64,000 nucleotides of DNA from Chaetoceros tenuissimus (GCA_021927905.1 BLLK01000058.1:1054001-1118000), one strand, 5' to 3'; shown: positions 10,107 through 20,631, counted from the first letter of the stretch. The notes: generated by a model not told the origin, from the letters alone. A program made the numbers and translations.

Positions 10107-10710
10107 CGTCCCGAATGAAACACTATACCCTATTCTGGAAACTTTCTACCTCACTTTCTATCCACCATTACACTATCACTCTCCTTTCCAAATTTGCCTT
10201 TGCTTCCAAGTACAAAACACTGATGACCATCCTACAAACACATGCAATATCAAAACAACTGACATTATCATCTACCTCAAAAGAAGGGAACACCTGACAT
10301 TATTTACTCTTATGTTAATCTACCTTATTGTCACACTTCCACTGACCTTCCTCAACAAAGACACAGTCTCAAATTACATGCTAACCTTTCCGGACAATCT
10401 CCAAAATCTTCATAGAGAGAGCACTTATCTGCATGCCATCCTACATGATGAAAGGTACTGCAATGCCCTTCACCTCATAACTGCTCCATGGAAAATCTCC
10501 TACACCAAAACAGACCCCGACTACACTGACCATCCAAATGACAGACCTAAGAAACACAACCCAGATAATCCAAACACAAAACACTGAAATAAAAAGAAAT
10601 AGGAAATAGGAAATAGGAATACTTAGCTTAGGGTCAAATAATAATAATAACTTTACTGGTACATTGGAGGACATCTTCCTCTGAAGTACCCCTGTGGGCT
10701 ATCTGCAGAG
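10107..10710. other. Spacer, G-poor tract
   Basis: From about 10115 to 10600 the + strand is rich in A, C and T and very poor in G. That strand asymmetry removes stop codons and explains the 168-codon frame at 10081-10587, which starts at TTG and has no recognisable domain. A short tandem GGAAATA repeat lies at about 10600-10618 and an AAT run at 10638-10650. Confidence 0.5.
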
Positions 10711-11436
10711 TGTTAGGAAAGAGAGAAAAGCTATCTAAGTCGAGAAACCAATGACAACGGACATCAATCAATCGTAAATAGTAACTACAATTCCCAACTC
10801 ACAGATCATCCCAAATCATTACAATTTAGATATAATCATAATAATAAAAGAGTTCTAACTTATCAATTCGATTTAGTTTAGACTTAGCAGATTAACAGTC
10901 TTGTTTTGTTTCTAAAAGACCAATTTGAGATTAGGTGAGAGCACCCTGAGAAATAAAGGTCTAAAGGTCCCTTACCTGTTTGCACTGTTTCTTTCCTGGA
11001 GAGGTGTTCATTCACTGAAGAGATTTAGAAGCAGAATCATTTCCTTCCTGGAGAAGTGTTCATTCACTGAAGAGATTTGGAGACAAAGCCATTGACAGGA
11101 CTGAATCTACCATTTCCTTCAAGGAAATACTTTCACTTATTCCAAGAATCTTGTTGAGGCAGGGTTAGAAATTCATTAATGACAATGAGTGATGATATCA
11201 CTTGAAGGTCATCGTCTAACTAAGGAGCTATTGTTTCACGCCATAGATTCTGGGGAGTGTTAGGAAAGAGAGAAAAGCTATCTAAGTCGAGAAACCAATG
11301 ACAACGGACATCAATCAATCGTAAATAGTAACTACAATTCCCAACTCACAGATCATCCCAAATCATTACAATTTAGATATAATCATAATAATAAAAGAGT
11401 TCTAACTTATCAATTCGATTTAGTTTAGACTTAGCA
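10711..11436. mobile_element. TRIM (terminal-repeat retrotransposon in miniature)
   Basis: Two direct repeats of 179 bp, 10711-10889 and 11258-11436, each starting TGTTAGG and ending TTAGCA, the TG...CA ends of LTRs. They look identical to each other, implying a very young insertion. The internal part is only about 368 bp and non-coding; it contains an imperfect ~50-bp tandem repeat (around 10990-11090) built on GGTGTTCATTCACTGAAGAG. A purine-rich CTGGGGAG precedes the second LTR. Flanks CAGAG and CGGAG match at four of five bases, consistent with a 5-bp target duplication. It is nested in the spacer of the inverted-repeat block. It has no protein-coding capacity, so it depends on proteins from elsewhere. 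Confidence 0.85.
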
Positions 11437-12093
11437 CGGAGGGCCTACTTGTAGTGTGTATGATTGGTTTACAATCATGCATGCACCAGATCTCATGAGA
11501 CTCTGTCCCTTGAGATCATGTTTTCCATACATGTAGAAGCTCTAGGTTGGCTGCTGGCAACTCTCAATAGTACAATGTGTCAACTCTACCTCTACTTGTG
11601 AGTTTGTGGTCCTGCAGCAGGCTATTAGTACATGTACTACCACTTCAAATGGGAAAAGTGTTAGCACTGCTGAAGGTAAACTAGAATATTAACCTAAACC
11701 TAAACTTTTTACCTGCAGCACCAATGCCCATACTCAGTGTGTATAATAATACCTAAATTAAAATGTGCATTGATTGAGGTACTTAAGCTGCAAAGTCACC
11801 ATCTTGTGCCATCTTATGTGGAAGCAATATGAGACTTTGTTTCACAGAATCAAATTTCTTTTTCAATTTACTCTACCAGCACAAAATATACATACAGAGC
11901 CTGAAAAGTCAACAAGAGGTATTTTAGACAGTCAAATGCACATAAAAGCCTTGCCACAATAATCACTATTAGAACAAGCATATTCTATTTACTTAGAGGG
12001 TATACTTTATTTTTATTTCGTATTTGATGCTTGAATGAAGGGCACAATGTGAAGTGCCTTACTTCTAACAGTTCATTACTTGAAAACTACCCT
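11437..12093. other. Spacer between TRIM and right inverted arm
   Basis: Non-coding. It contains a directly repeated copy of the inner end of the left arm (listed separately). The rest shows only chance frames. Confidence 0.5.
11703..11785 (+). repeat. Third, partial copy of the inverted-repeat inner end
   Basis: About 80 bp matching 10009-10092 in the same orientation, with a few differences (CTTTTTACCTGCAGCACCAA, then GCATTGATTGAGGTACTTA). The two sequences diverge right after GAGGTACTTA. The inner arm end is thus present three times within 2.2 kb. Confidence 0.8.
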
Positions 12094-13150
12094 TTCCACA
12101 AAGCTAATAAGTACCTCAATCAATGCACATTTTAATTTAGTTATTATTATACACACTGAATATTGGCATTGGTGCTGCAGGTAAAAAGTTCATTTTTAGA
12201 TTTGTGACAATTTACCAGTACATTCTTACACAGACTGGCTCTTAATAACATTCAATTACAATATTCCATGTAGATTCAGAGCTATTCAGAGTACATAAGT
12301 GCGTGCAAGATGTGCACTCTTCATGCAAAATCCTGTGCAATACTGCGCATATTGTGTGCATCCGACCCATGAGTTGCTTGAGGAGGTGTGAGTTAATTAT
12401 ATTCCAACTCAGCCCTGTCTATCCCAAGCTACCACCCATCCTGCCCCAAATCAACTTTTCCTCTCAGAAAAAAGGGATCAAAGCCTTTGAAGCAGGGATG
12501 ATGGGGGAGCGTGTGGTATGTTTGGGGGGGGGGGATAGAGAAGAGATTGGGGAGTGGACAATTCCTGGAGTTGAGTGAAGTTCCAAGACCATCCGCGAAG
12601 GAGTTTCAGCAAGCTGAAGGGGTCCTTCTTTGTGCAAAAAGTAATTTAACAGTGATTCCCCTCGAGAGGGGACAAATTTTGTTAAAAATTTGAGAACAGT
12701 TACTACACAAGATCAAAGCCAAAAGGCGAAGAGATATGATTGAGTCGGGGGGAGAAAATGAGAATCTAGACAAAATCAGAAATGCGAGACTTCTGCAAGA
12801 TGTTCCAAAAGAAAATATTCTAACAATCCAGTACGTACATACAGGGTCCGGACACAGCTACCATTTCAGCAGCTGCCAGGCTCCAGGCTCCAGGCTCTCC
12901 TTTCAATCAGCTGCTACCATCAGCCAGAAAACAACCATGTTCTATGTAGTTCTCCTATTTGGATTTCTAATGCTATAATCTTGCTCTGTTGATATTTCAA
13001 CTAGGAATCAACCTTTAATGTAGAGAGGGGAAAAAGTATCCCATTACAGGGTGCAGGAAAGAGAGCATGGAGTCGAGTAATGCTAAATAAAAGAAGTATC
13101 GTGATGAAAAACTCAGCTTTGGTTGTTCATTTGAACAGAAGGAATTGGAA
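12094..13150. repeat. Right arm of the large inverted repeat
   Basis: Reverse complement of the left arm. The core is 12094-13067, with an outer extension at 13115-13150 pairing with 8859-8896 through TTCAAATGAACAACCAAAGC. Visible differences between arms are single bases plus the ~200-bp left-only segment. The hairpin-prone word CCCCTCGAGAGGGG is at 12659-12672. Confidence 0.88.
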
Positions 13151-13917
13151 ATGAATATTGCTCGAAAGAAGATGTAAGATTCATAAATAGTGCAAATGAA
13201 AGAAGCTCGCAGTAAGGCTCTAGCAATGAAGTAAAAATAGTGTCTACTCGCACAGTAGACCGGAGCAACCAGTGTAGACGAATGGCAGCTCAAACATGAA
13301 ACATTTTGTTGACAGTAACGACACTAGGTTAGAGGATGGTCATATGAAAGGGCATTAGAATGACAACGCGATCTCCACGAACACTAGTATCAACTGGGAA
13401 GCTTATCGGGGTATAGAGACGAATTTCGAAAATTGTCAGTTTACGAGAAAAGCACCAGTGCATTTGAAAAGCAAGTAAAATCTGAAGTAAGAGAAGCGCA
13501 CTTGAGAACTTTCGAAAGGATTAGTAACTTGAGGAGCGGTTGCTGAATTAGACCGAGAGGAAGAGGTATAATCCAAAAGTAATTTGTCGTGGGCGTGAGT
13601 AGCATTATAAACACTGCCTTCAAAATAGTTAATGCGATATGCAAATGACTTACAGATTATAGTCGCAGAGTGAATGATTGTTCCAAAATAATATGTATCT
13701 TCATTGACTTCTCTTTTTATTGTGTCAAGGCCAACGAATTTATTACAATTGCATCATGTCACATTGAAACTATTCAACGTTGGATGTAGAAAGAAGCATA
13801 GTTCTTCAAATCTTGTTACATACAACCATAGTTCATCTGTTTGGATTTCTCTTACTCAATGCATCTGAATCTATGAATCTAATCAGCCAAATCATAAATG
13901 CCTTATCTTTACTTTCT
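13151..13917. other. Intergenic, 770 bp
   Basis: Flank of the inverted-repeat block up to the 3' end of the hydroxylase gene. Only short frames without domains. Nothing else seen. Confidence 0.4.
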
Positions 13918-14949
13918 TTACTTGTTACCAAATAAGCCACTAAAGATTCCGGCTAGACCTTGTCCTTCCTCTTCTTCCATGAGCTTCCTTGGCTTACGGA
14001 AAGGAACCTGTCCACTTTCAAATTTATTTCTCAAGTCGTAGGTGAACTCCAATGCAGCACGTTCAGCTTCTGATAATTCTGGATGCCAAAAGTCAATAAT
14101 CAATACATGCCTATCTTCATCAGTAGGGTTCCCAGTAGAATGTTCAAATGAAGTATCCAAAGTTACGAGTTTTCCTTCTTCCCATCCTCGTCTCTCTTCA
14201 CCAACTTGAATCCAGCAACCATCTGGAACCTTGAGACCAAGATGACTGGTCAAGATGAAATTTCTTCCGTCGGAATGAGGCTGGACTCCACTTCCTGCTG
14301 CCTGTCTTGCAAAACAAACTCCACGAACAGCAAACGGAATATTTAAACTTCTCATAATTTCAGTGGTTTTAGGAAACTCTTTGCAATTTTCACCATTCCA
14401 GACTCCAAGTCTCTGCAATCGAAACGCTGACCAACCAGTTCCCATGACATTATTCTGCCACGCTGAATCTCCAGCGAATAAACTATCTTTTTGAATCTGT
14501 GCAGCTTCCATAGCTTCTTTATCAAGTTTACTCTGCAATTCTTGAATAATAATTGGAGCTTTTTCCTCTAATTTCTGAGCCCATGGAAATTTCTCCAAAT
14601 CAGCAGTCACATCCCAAAAGGGTAATGCTGTCAAACCGTCAACATGTTCCTCGCTAGGTTGATGACCCGGTGCTGCTGGAGTAGGAAGTGGGTTGATACC
14701 TTGTGCTGTGTTGCAAAAGTTGCGAATGCGATCAATGTCCATATTACGTTCTGCGTACACCGTTTCAACATCGTTCAAACCATCTTCGACATCTTCCCAG
14801 AATTGCATTTGACGTTCAGTAAGTGCTGAAAGCTGTGTTGGCGTTTTCATGTTCATTACATTTTGTTGTATAGGTGATGGTGCAAACGTATGAATGCCCT
14901 GGAAAAGACTGAATAATGCAATAGCTGTGACATTACTTGAGTATTTCAT
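13918..14949 (-). CDS. Plastid-targeted aspartyl/asparaginyl beta-hydroxylase family 2OG-Fe(II) oxygenase
   Basis: Probable iron/2-oxoglutarate hydroxylase; substrate unknown. Residues 1-20 form a signal peptide followed by HTFAPSP, the Phe-Ala-Pro junction of diatom plastid preproteins, so import into the plastid is inferred. Residues about 165-290 are the catalytic cupin. Candidate iron ligands are His225 and Asp227 in QPHSDGRNFIL and His270 in TSFEHSTGN; Arg280 in DEDRHVLIIDFWHP is the likely 2-oxoglutarate anchor. At 343 aa it is a soluble single-domain protein, unlike animal ER-membrane relatives. Divergent from the MFS gene across 500 bp. Confidence 0.82.
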   Translation of the reverse strand: MKYSSNVTAIALFSLFQGIHTFAPSPIQQNVMNMKTPTQLSALTERQMQFWEDVEDGLNDVETVYAERNMDIDRIRNFCNTAQGINPLPTPAAPGHQPSEEHVDGLTALPFWDVTADLEKFPWAQKLEEKAPIIIQELQSKLDKEAMEAAQIQKDSLFAGDSAWQNNVMGTGWSAFRLQRLGVWNGENCKEFPKTTEIMRSLNIPFAVRGVCFARQAAGSGVQPHSDGRNFILTSHLGLKVPDGCWIQVGEERRGWEEGKLVTLDTSFEHSTGNPTDEDRHVLIIDFWHPELSEAERAALEFTYDLRNKFESGQVPFRKPRKLMEEEEGQGLAGIFSGLFGNK

Positions 14950-15451
14950 GTTTCAACACACTTGATCTTTCTTTTTTGTAAAAATGTACTCTATGCTGTT
15001 CTTATTCAGCGTTTCCTTTTTGTACTCTCAAAGCTCGAAGGTGCCCTGGAATACTTATTAATCCAAACAATTATCACTTAGGTAGTACGGTTGTTACTAC
15101 CTTAGATATTATTTGATTGATAGTTGATGATAGAGGTTGATGTTGGATGATGTTGAATTCCCGACACGCACGTAAAATATCTTCTTCATCTTCTCTTAGC
15201 GGTTAAGGCCCGTTAGTCTCAAACGGACATTCATTCTATTTTTTGTATTTTTTGGGAGAGGGCTTAAGTAAATGTTTTTAACCCGTACGTTGAAAAGTGG
15301 CACACAGCCACTGGAACGGTCATCATAGTTCTTCTTTCTTCCTCCACGCTCTCATTCACCACACAAAAAACTTTTTTTCTTTTTCAGACACGTAGTCGGT
15401 CCTAGACATTGGATCTAAGAATCTCCTGCTGTGTACTTTCATTTCTCAATC
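14950..15451. promoter_or_regulatory. Divergent promoter region, 500 bp
   Basis: Lies between the starts of the hydroxylase (-) and MFS (+) genes, so it must hold both promoters. Two short inverted words, GGCCCGTTAGTC and CAAACGGAC, are at 15207-15229, and ACCCGTACGTTG at 15281-15292. No TATA box is placed. Confidence 0.4.
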
Positions 15452-17064
15452 ATGAAAAGTACCACTACTCCAACAAACATAGACAACCATATTCATGGAG
15501 GGCAATGTCTACAAGATCCAGATGAAGAAATCGGCAAAAAATTTACCACCAATAGCATGAAACTTTCACTTCTTGTCTACGCGTTGCCTTTCTTTTACGG
15601 TGCAATCACTAGACTGCCATTCATTTACTTTGTTATCCATATGAGATTTCACTTTAATCTCACATGGGAAGACATTGGTTTATTCGTTGGGGCTTACCAA
15701 GCAGCAAGAGTTGTTATCAGTTTTGCAACAATCTTTTTACCTAAAACATCTCACTTTGTTGGGACATCTTTAGGTCTCATTGGAAGTATTTTTGTATTAG
15801 TAAAGAGTAATGACGATAAACTTTCTTTTTTGTTTGGAACAATTGCGATTGGTTTTAGCGAAATGCTATCTTCATCGCAGACGTTCTTGAAAAACTCCTC
15901 TTCGATTACCAGTGATATTGATCGCATTTCTCATCTGATCAAGGTTCAATATGCGGCAGGTAAGGGTTTTCTTCACGAGTTTTTGGTATATTTGCTTTAT
16001 ACAGGTATGTACTCACATATTTCTTATTTGCTTCTCGTCCAGTGATGTTTGGAGTTACTTTTGCATTTTCAGTTGGAGGTTTTGTCTATGATAAATATGG
16101 CATCAATGGAATTGCTGTGTTTGGAATCGTCATGAGTGCCTTTGAACTTTTGTCATTTCTATGTTTTCTTCTCCTTGATGCTTTCTTTCCAGAAAATAAA
16201 AACTTTCAAGAGAAGAATGACATTACAATGCACACTGCTGGAACCAGTAATAGCAGCAAGTTCGGAGAGACAGATGTGAAAGGTGCTCTGGATCATTTCA
16301 ACAATTCTGGTATTGGTGCGAACTACATTAACTACATTCTTGTTGTCACTTTTGGGATGGAATCAATTACTATTGGTTACAATCTAGCTATCTCTCCTGT
16401 TTTTATTCTCGAAGAATTTGATAAAAGTGCAACCATCATCGGTATCATGCTTGCATCAGGAGCTGCGTGTGGGACTTTTTTCAGTGTATGGGTAACTTTG
16501 TCAAAGAGTGGACAATCTCTTTTGAAGTCCTACCTACCATCTCCATACGATCTCTTCATCTCTTTGGGAGGAATTTCAGCATCTGTATTCACAGCTGCAA
16601 TTCCCTACTTCCCGGTTCACTTTATTGGTTTACTTTTTCTGATGATGTTCAACGACATGGCAGCTGTTATCCTGAATGATATTCAAAGCTCGATCACATC
16701 GTCTAATTCGTATAGTCTTATAGGGCCAATGGGACAGTGCGTGAGGAGAAGCTTCAATGTAGTGACCGCAATCACCGGTCCCTTACTTTTCAGCGCCTTT
16801 TCTCGTCTGCCATACATCGTTGCTGGATCAGTCACGGCTTCTTGGCTTGTTTTCTTAATGATTGTAGTCCAAAAGCGAATGAGGAAAAATGACGAAAAGA
16901 TTGCAAAAGATCCGAGACTAACAAGGACTTTCAGTGAACGTTTCGTAGGACTGACGTTTGTAGAAAAGGAAATTTTGAAAAGGGAGCATAAGAAAGGAAT
17001 ATTCGATGGTAATGTAAACGAAGATGAATCCACAGGAAAGGACACCTTTGAGGATAATGTATAA
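15452..17064 (+). CDS. Major facilitator superfamily transporter
   Basis: Membrane carrier, substrate unknown. Exons 15452-15959 and 16043-17064 flank an 83-bp intron (GTAAGG to CGTCCAG); the join reads KVQYAAVMFGVTFAFSVGG with frame kept, total 509 aa. About 11-12 hydrophobic segments are visible, starting with LSLLVYALPFFYGAITRLPF. The loop GGFVYDKYG after the join resembles the MFS motif-A loop (GxxxDKYG). The tail is charged and cytosolic. The ATG at 15452 is used because the upstream in-frame GTG at 15431 is not a eukaryotic start. The MFS subfamily is not resolved. Confidence 0.8.
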
Positions 17065-17284
17065 GCATTGCTAGCTTGGTGTAGGGTTAAATGTTGCATG
17101 CATGTGCAGAAAAAGTATTTTCTACAGAATTCATAAGTGTTTTCCTAGATTATTTCTCCATTGAAATGCGAACTAGCACGCATTAAATCTCGTACTCAAT
17201 ATCCGCAGAAGTATAAACAAGTTGATATTTCCAATATATAAATTAAGATGAATTTGAGCCAAAAATTACGGACTCGGCTGTCGA

Positions 17285-18802
17285 TCATACAGGGAACGGC
17301 TTTGGTTTCTTCTGATTAGGAATTTGCGCATCCGTTGCTGTAGAATCAGTATCACTTAATGTCCTTTTGTTGCCATTGCTTATTGTCCTCTTGTTACTAT
17401 TATTGTTTATGGATGGAAATTCTGGTGAGTCTTCACTTAGACGGGGTGAAAGTCGTATAATAGGTGTGGAAGCGCGATTGTAATCGGGTGAAACCTTGTT
17501 GCTAGTCGAACCCCTAGAGGTATCACTGCTAAAACTTGCTCGAATACCTTGAGGTCTTATTGTTTTTTCGTCACCCTTGATTCTTGCAACAATTGCATCC
17601 ATGACCTTTGGATTCTTTCGCAGTAAAAAGTTCGAAAACTCTAAATCATTATCCTGTCCCACTGCCACCGTGGCAAATGGCAAGAGACCAGTCACTGGGT
17701 CCTGAATGGTCAATTCCTTCTTGGGCATATTACTTAGAATAGCATAGTTTGTATCAATAACGTCTGTGCCTCCAGCAAGTAAAATTTGATTCAAAGTTCT
17801 TCCACTATGATCCTTCACATGAGCAACATGTCCAAATTGTCTTAAAACCATATTCAAATGCTCTGGAGCATACACAGCGAAATGATGCAAAAGAGGAAAG
17901 TCACTACCTTTAGGAACAAGATCCCTCAAGATCTGAAGCACTTTTTTCTTTCCAAACTTTCTCAATGCTCGATCAAAAGCTGTGAGTTCTTCGTCATCCT
18001 TGACAAAGAGCATACCGCCGTAATGTTCACTGTGATAACGGAATGTAGCTGAAAGATAGGTCTTGAACATCTCACCACCTTTTTCTTCATCATTATCATT
18101 CATGATGACTGCATGTGCCATGATTTTGCCATTTTGATGGTGTGTCACTAGTTGAGTGTTGTCAATAGACAACAACAATTCAAATCTTTTCTTACAGCCA
18201 GGTACACATGCCCAATACAACAAATTATAGTCTAGCAAATCCTGCTTGACCAAGAGTCCGGCGTCCTTAAGATCCTTTAATACTTTAGCACCGTTGCTAT
18301 CGTGATTTTCAATACCAAATTCATTCACCAAGTTGACAAGTAGCTGAAGGGTATTCTTTTTATCGACTGCAGCAGGATCAATAGTAAGCAACCCTCCTCT
18401 CTTTCCTTTACCGCCAATATTATGCTTAACTCCTTCAATGGCCAGAGGTGGGATAAATTTTAGAGAATCTGATTTCCATACTGCATCTTGAATTGGCAAT
18501 TGATTTTTTTTATTTGTGAAATTCATACTTGTCGGAAAGTGTGTAATGATTTTCATGACAACTGCTTCGCCCTGTTCGTGAGTTTTGATCTTTTTCAAAG
18601 TAAGAGCTTTAGATGATGCTGCATCCAACTTTGACATGGTTTTTTTGATCATAAGTTCAACGGAATCAAAGTATGATGTATATCTTGCATTATCTTCAGA
18701 TGAGTTGCCTGGGGCGTCTTGCAACATAACTGAGATATCCTTCAATGCAGTGAGTTTGCCGACTAACTTGTCGATAGCCTTTATTAGCTTTTCATCCCGC
18801 AT
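17285..18802 (-). CDS. Ankyrin-like repeat protein, diatom-type family
   Basis: 505 residues, single exon, no signal peptide. The middle (about 180-410) has loosely spaced helical units resembling degenerate ankyrin repeats: DYNLLYWACVPGCKKRFELLL, FPLLHHFAVYAPEHLNMVLR, DHSGRTLNQILLAGG, and the phrase DPVTGLLPFATVAVG, which I recall from an expanded diatom protein family (recall, not checked). The C-terminal 100 residues are Ser/Thr/Asn-rich with TISNGNKRTLS repeats and a basic end (KKPKPFPV), probably disordered. A scaffold role is only a guess. Its 3' end faces that of the MFS gene (convergent, 220 bp). Confidence 0.65.
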   Translation of the reverse strand: MRDEKLIKAIDKLVGKLTALKDISVMLQDAPGNSSEDNARYTSYFDSVELMIKKTMSKLDAASSKALTLKKIKTHEQGEAVVMKIITHFPTSMNFTNKKNQLPIQDAVWKSDSLKFIPPLAIEGVKHNIGGKGKRGGLLTIDPAAVDKKNTLQLLVNLVNEFGIENHDSNGAKVLKDLKDAGLLVKQDLLDYNLLYWACVPGCKKRFELLLSIDNTQLVTHHQNGKIMAHAVIMNDNDEEKGGEMFKTYLSATFRYHSEHYGGMLFVKDDEELTAFDRALRKFGKKKVLQILRDLVPKGSDFPLLHHFAVYAPEHLNMVLRQFGHVAHVKDHSGRTLNQILLAGGTDVIDTNYAILSNMPKKELTIQDPVTGLLPFATVAVGQDNDLEFSNFLLRKNPKVMDAIVARIKGDEKTIRPQGIRASFSSDTSRGSTSNKVSPDYNRASTPIIRLSPRLSEDSPEFPSINNNSNKRTISNGNKRTLSDTDSTATDAQIPNQKKPKPFPV

Positions 18803-19176
18803 TTTATGTGCAAATGATAGATATGAATTTGTGTTACTTGGCAGTTTCTATCTGGTATGATTGAATGCAATGTGATCGTATCCTAGCTTTATGTATCCAA
18901 CATTTGCTATTAGGACGGAGTTGCTGCGCTACTCAGCTGCTGCCTCTTCAACAAGCAGCATTTTTCAATTCTTGGTCTTGTACAGAAACATGAGACTTTT
19001 GATACTTGAGTCGCCGGAAATGACTCTGATTGACTCTCCGTTGGGCAAAAACAAATTTTGAAGTATGGTACATTGCACTACGTACGTAAATAAGAGTCTC
19101 GGTTCTCGGTGTTGTTTCAGTGTTTCAGTTCTTCAGTTGAGGTTAGAGACTGCTTCTTATGCATTGATACTTGGAA
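18803..19176. promoter_or_regulatory. Divergent promoter region, 374 bp
   Basis: Between the starts of the ankyrin-like gene (-) and the membrane-protein gene (+). A doubled TACGTA word, CTACGTACGTAAA, lies at 19078-19090, about 90 bp before the + start. Confidence 0.4.
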
Positions 19177-19797
19177 ATGAATGAATGTAGAGCTTCTTCT
19201 CCTGAAAAATATATATTTACGAGAAACGAATACATAATTTTAATAATGATTGCTGCTCTTGTCGCATCGACAGGCTTCGTGCAACCTTCCATGATCTCTA
19301 CAAGCACATTATCACTTGCAGTGCCTACAGCTTCGTATGTGGCCTTTACAAATATTCTCTATCTCGCTCGTAGATCATATTTAAGGGACATGACCAAGAG
19401 ACAGCTTTGGAAAATAAGAACTACGAGAGAGACCGGAGTCACCTTTCAGCTGTATATAATTACAATACTAACCTGGCAAGCATTTGTAACTATCTTCCCA
19501 CTCGTCGAGTTGGTTGCAAAAATGTTTGGACATGTGAGCTTCTTTTATTCGTATCCAAATGCTTCTGGACTGGGTATAATTCTTGAACCGAGGAATATTC
19601 AACATTTGAAACAATCTAAGCGGGCGAAACAACAGATACGGTTTGATTGGCATAGGTTTAATTTCAATATTGGAGATCGTGGTAGAGATGGGTACAGACA
19701 TCCTCCAAGTATAGAGAGAAATCTGCCACATATAGATATGCCGCAACGTGGACTGAAACATTGGCCTTGGAGAAGACGGAAACTTTCACCAAAGTAA
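19177..19797 (+). CDS. Hypothetical membrane protein
   Basis: Unrecognised. The first ATG in frame is 19177; the frame opens six bases earlier with TTG. Hydrophobic segments lie at about 19-40 (YIILIMIAALVASTGFVQP), 47-62 and 88-112 (LYIITILTWQAFVTIFPLVE), suggesting two or three membrane passes. The last 70 residues are basic and Arg/His-rich (RRRKLSPK at the end). It ends 120 bp from the stop of the convergent glutaredoxin gene. It has no coding competitor on the other strand, but the lack of any family match keeps confidence moderate. Confidence 0.55.
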   Translation: MNECRASSPEKYIFTRNEYIILIMIAALVASTGFVQPSMISTSTLSLAVPTASYVAFTNILYLARRSYLRDMTKRQLWKIRTTRETGVTFQLYIITILTWQAFVTIFPLVELVAKMFGHVSFFYSYPNASGLGIILEPRNIQHLKQSKRAKQQIRFDWHRFNFNIGDRGRDGYRHPPSIERNLPHIDMPQRGLKHWPWRRRKLSPK

Positions 19798-19917
19798 TTA
19801 TTGACCGTGCTTACAAAATGTTGCACTACAAAAATTTACAACAAATTGGTGGCAAAATACCTGCCGCATGTTACTTTTTAACATTGATTCCGCTATTACG
19901 TATCTATTATTCATTCT

Positions 19918-20631
19918 CTATTCAAGCATTGTTTGTAATTCTCCGCTTGTGGCCAAAGGCATCAGTCCTGGAAATCCATCGTTTAGTCCACCGATAGCTT
20001 TCCCATTTATGAAGATAGATGGGACGCTCGTTCTCTTTGTCATTTTCCCCAACACTGCTCTAATCTCATTCCCTTTGTTTCCTTCCAACTCATCTAATTC
20101 AATAGACTCATATGGTATACCCTCTTGATCCAAGTAGTCCTTCGCAGATCTGCAGAATGGACATGTAGTAAATGAAAACATTTTGACTTTGGTATTGCTT
20201 TGGCTAACAAAATTCTGGACAAAATCTTGTGTCTCTTGTTCGTTATATTCTCCAGCTACAATATCTGCTACAAATTGCTTAAATGCATATCCTATATTGT
20301 TGCCAGCTACAATCTGAGAGAATTTGTTGGCAAGGGAATCGCTTTCAGCCCATTCCATTGGTTCGCCTTTCCTTCCTTTGGAATCGGTTGTGGATGAAGA
20401 TTCTACTCGATTCATTTCTAGATTGAAGAGAGTGGAAGCTATCTGATCTAGAAGGGGTCTTTTCATCTCATACAGTTGCGTCTTTGATACAAATGATGGG
20501 AATCCCAATTGATGGTTTTTAGTTTTTGGATGTATGAATGCGTTTGTGATTGTGATTTGGAAGGACGAGACCAACAGCATAAAAAGTAAAGCTAGGAGAT
20601 GTGTAGAAGTATCCCTAGTAGAAAACAACAT
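19918..20631 (-). CDS. Plastid-targeted glutaredoxin (CPFC)
   Basis: Thiol-disulfide oxidoreductase using glutathione. A signal peptide (about 1-30) ends in TNAFIHPKT, a Phe-type plastid junction, so import into the plastid is inferred. Residues 60-145 form an unusual helical spacer before the glutaredoxin domain (about 150-237). The domain shows MFSFTTCPFCRSAKDYL (active-site CPFC at 157-160), the cis-Pro and glutathione loop TSVPSIFINGKAIGG, and DGFPGLMPL near the end. The dithiol CPFC differs from the common CPYC. The N-terminal spacer is absent from plain glutaredoxins and may dock a partner. Confidence 0.87.
   Translation of the reverse strand: MLFSTRDTSTHLLALLFMLLVSSFQITITNAFIHPKTKNHQLGFPSFVSKTQLYEMKRPLLDQIASTLFNLEMNRVESSSTTDSKGRKGEPMEWAESDSLANKFSQIVAGNNIGYAFKQFVADIVAGEYNEQETQDFVQNFVSQSNTKVKMFSFTTCPFCRSAKDYLDQEGIPYESIELDELEGNKGNEIRAVLGKMTKRTSVPSIFINGKAIGGLNDGFPGLMPLATSGELQTMLE

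Larger units (their letters stand above)
9130..13067. mobile_element. Candidate long-terminal-inverted-repeat element (non-autonomous), 3.9 kb
   Basis: Two ~975-bp arms in opposite orientation around a ~2-kb spacer. Both outer ends read TGCTCTCTTTCCTGCACCC going inward. No transposase frame is seen in arms or spacer. No clear target-site duplication flanks 9130 and 13067, and weaker inverted matches continue outside them (8859-8896 with 13115-13150), so the true boundaries may lie further out. Near-identity of the arms points to a recent origin or ongoing gene conversion. Alternatives are a foldback element, a local inverted duplication or an assembly artefact. Confidence 0.4.

Noticed and set aside
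10081-10587. 168-codon frame in the spacer
   Set aside because: No ATG at its start; stop-free because the strand is G-poor; no family likeness.
15190-15240. Possible tRNA from GCGGTTAAGGCCCG and CAAACGG words
   Set aside because: No acceptor-stem pairing and no B-box of the GGTTCGANNCC type at the right spacing; no tRNA could be folded elsewhere either.
15431-15451. Longer N-terminus for the MFS carrier starting at GTG
   Set aside because: GTG is not used as an ordinary start in this lineage; the ATG at 15452 is the first proper start.
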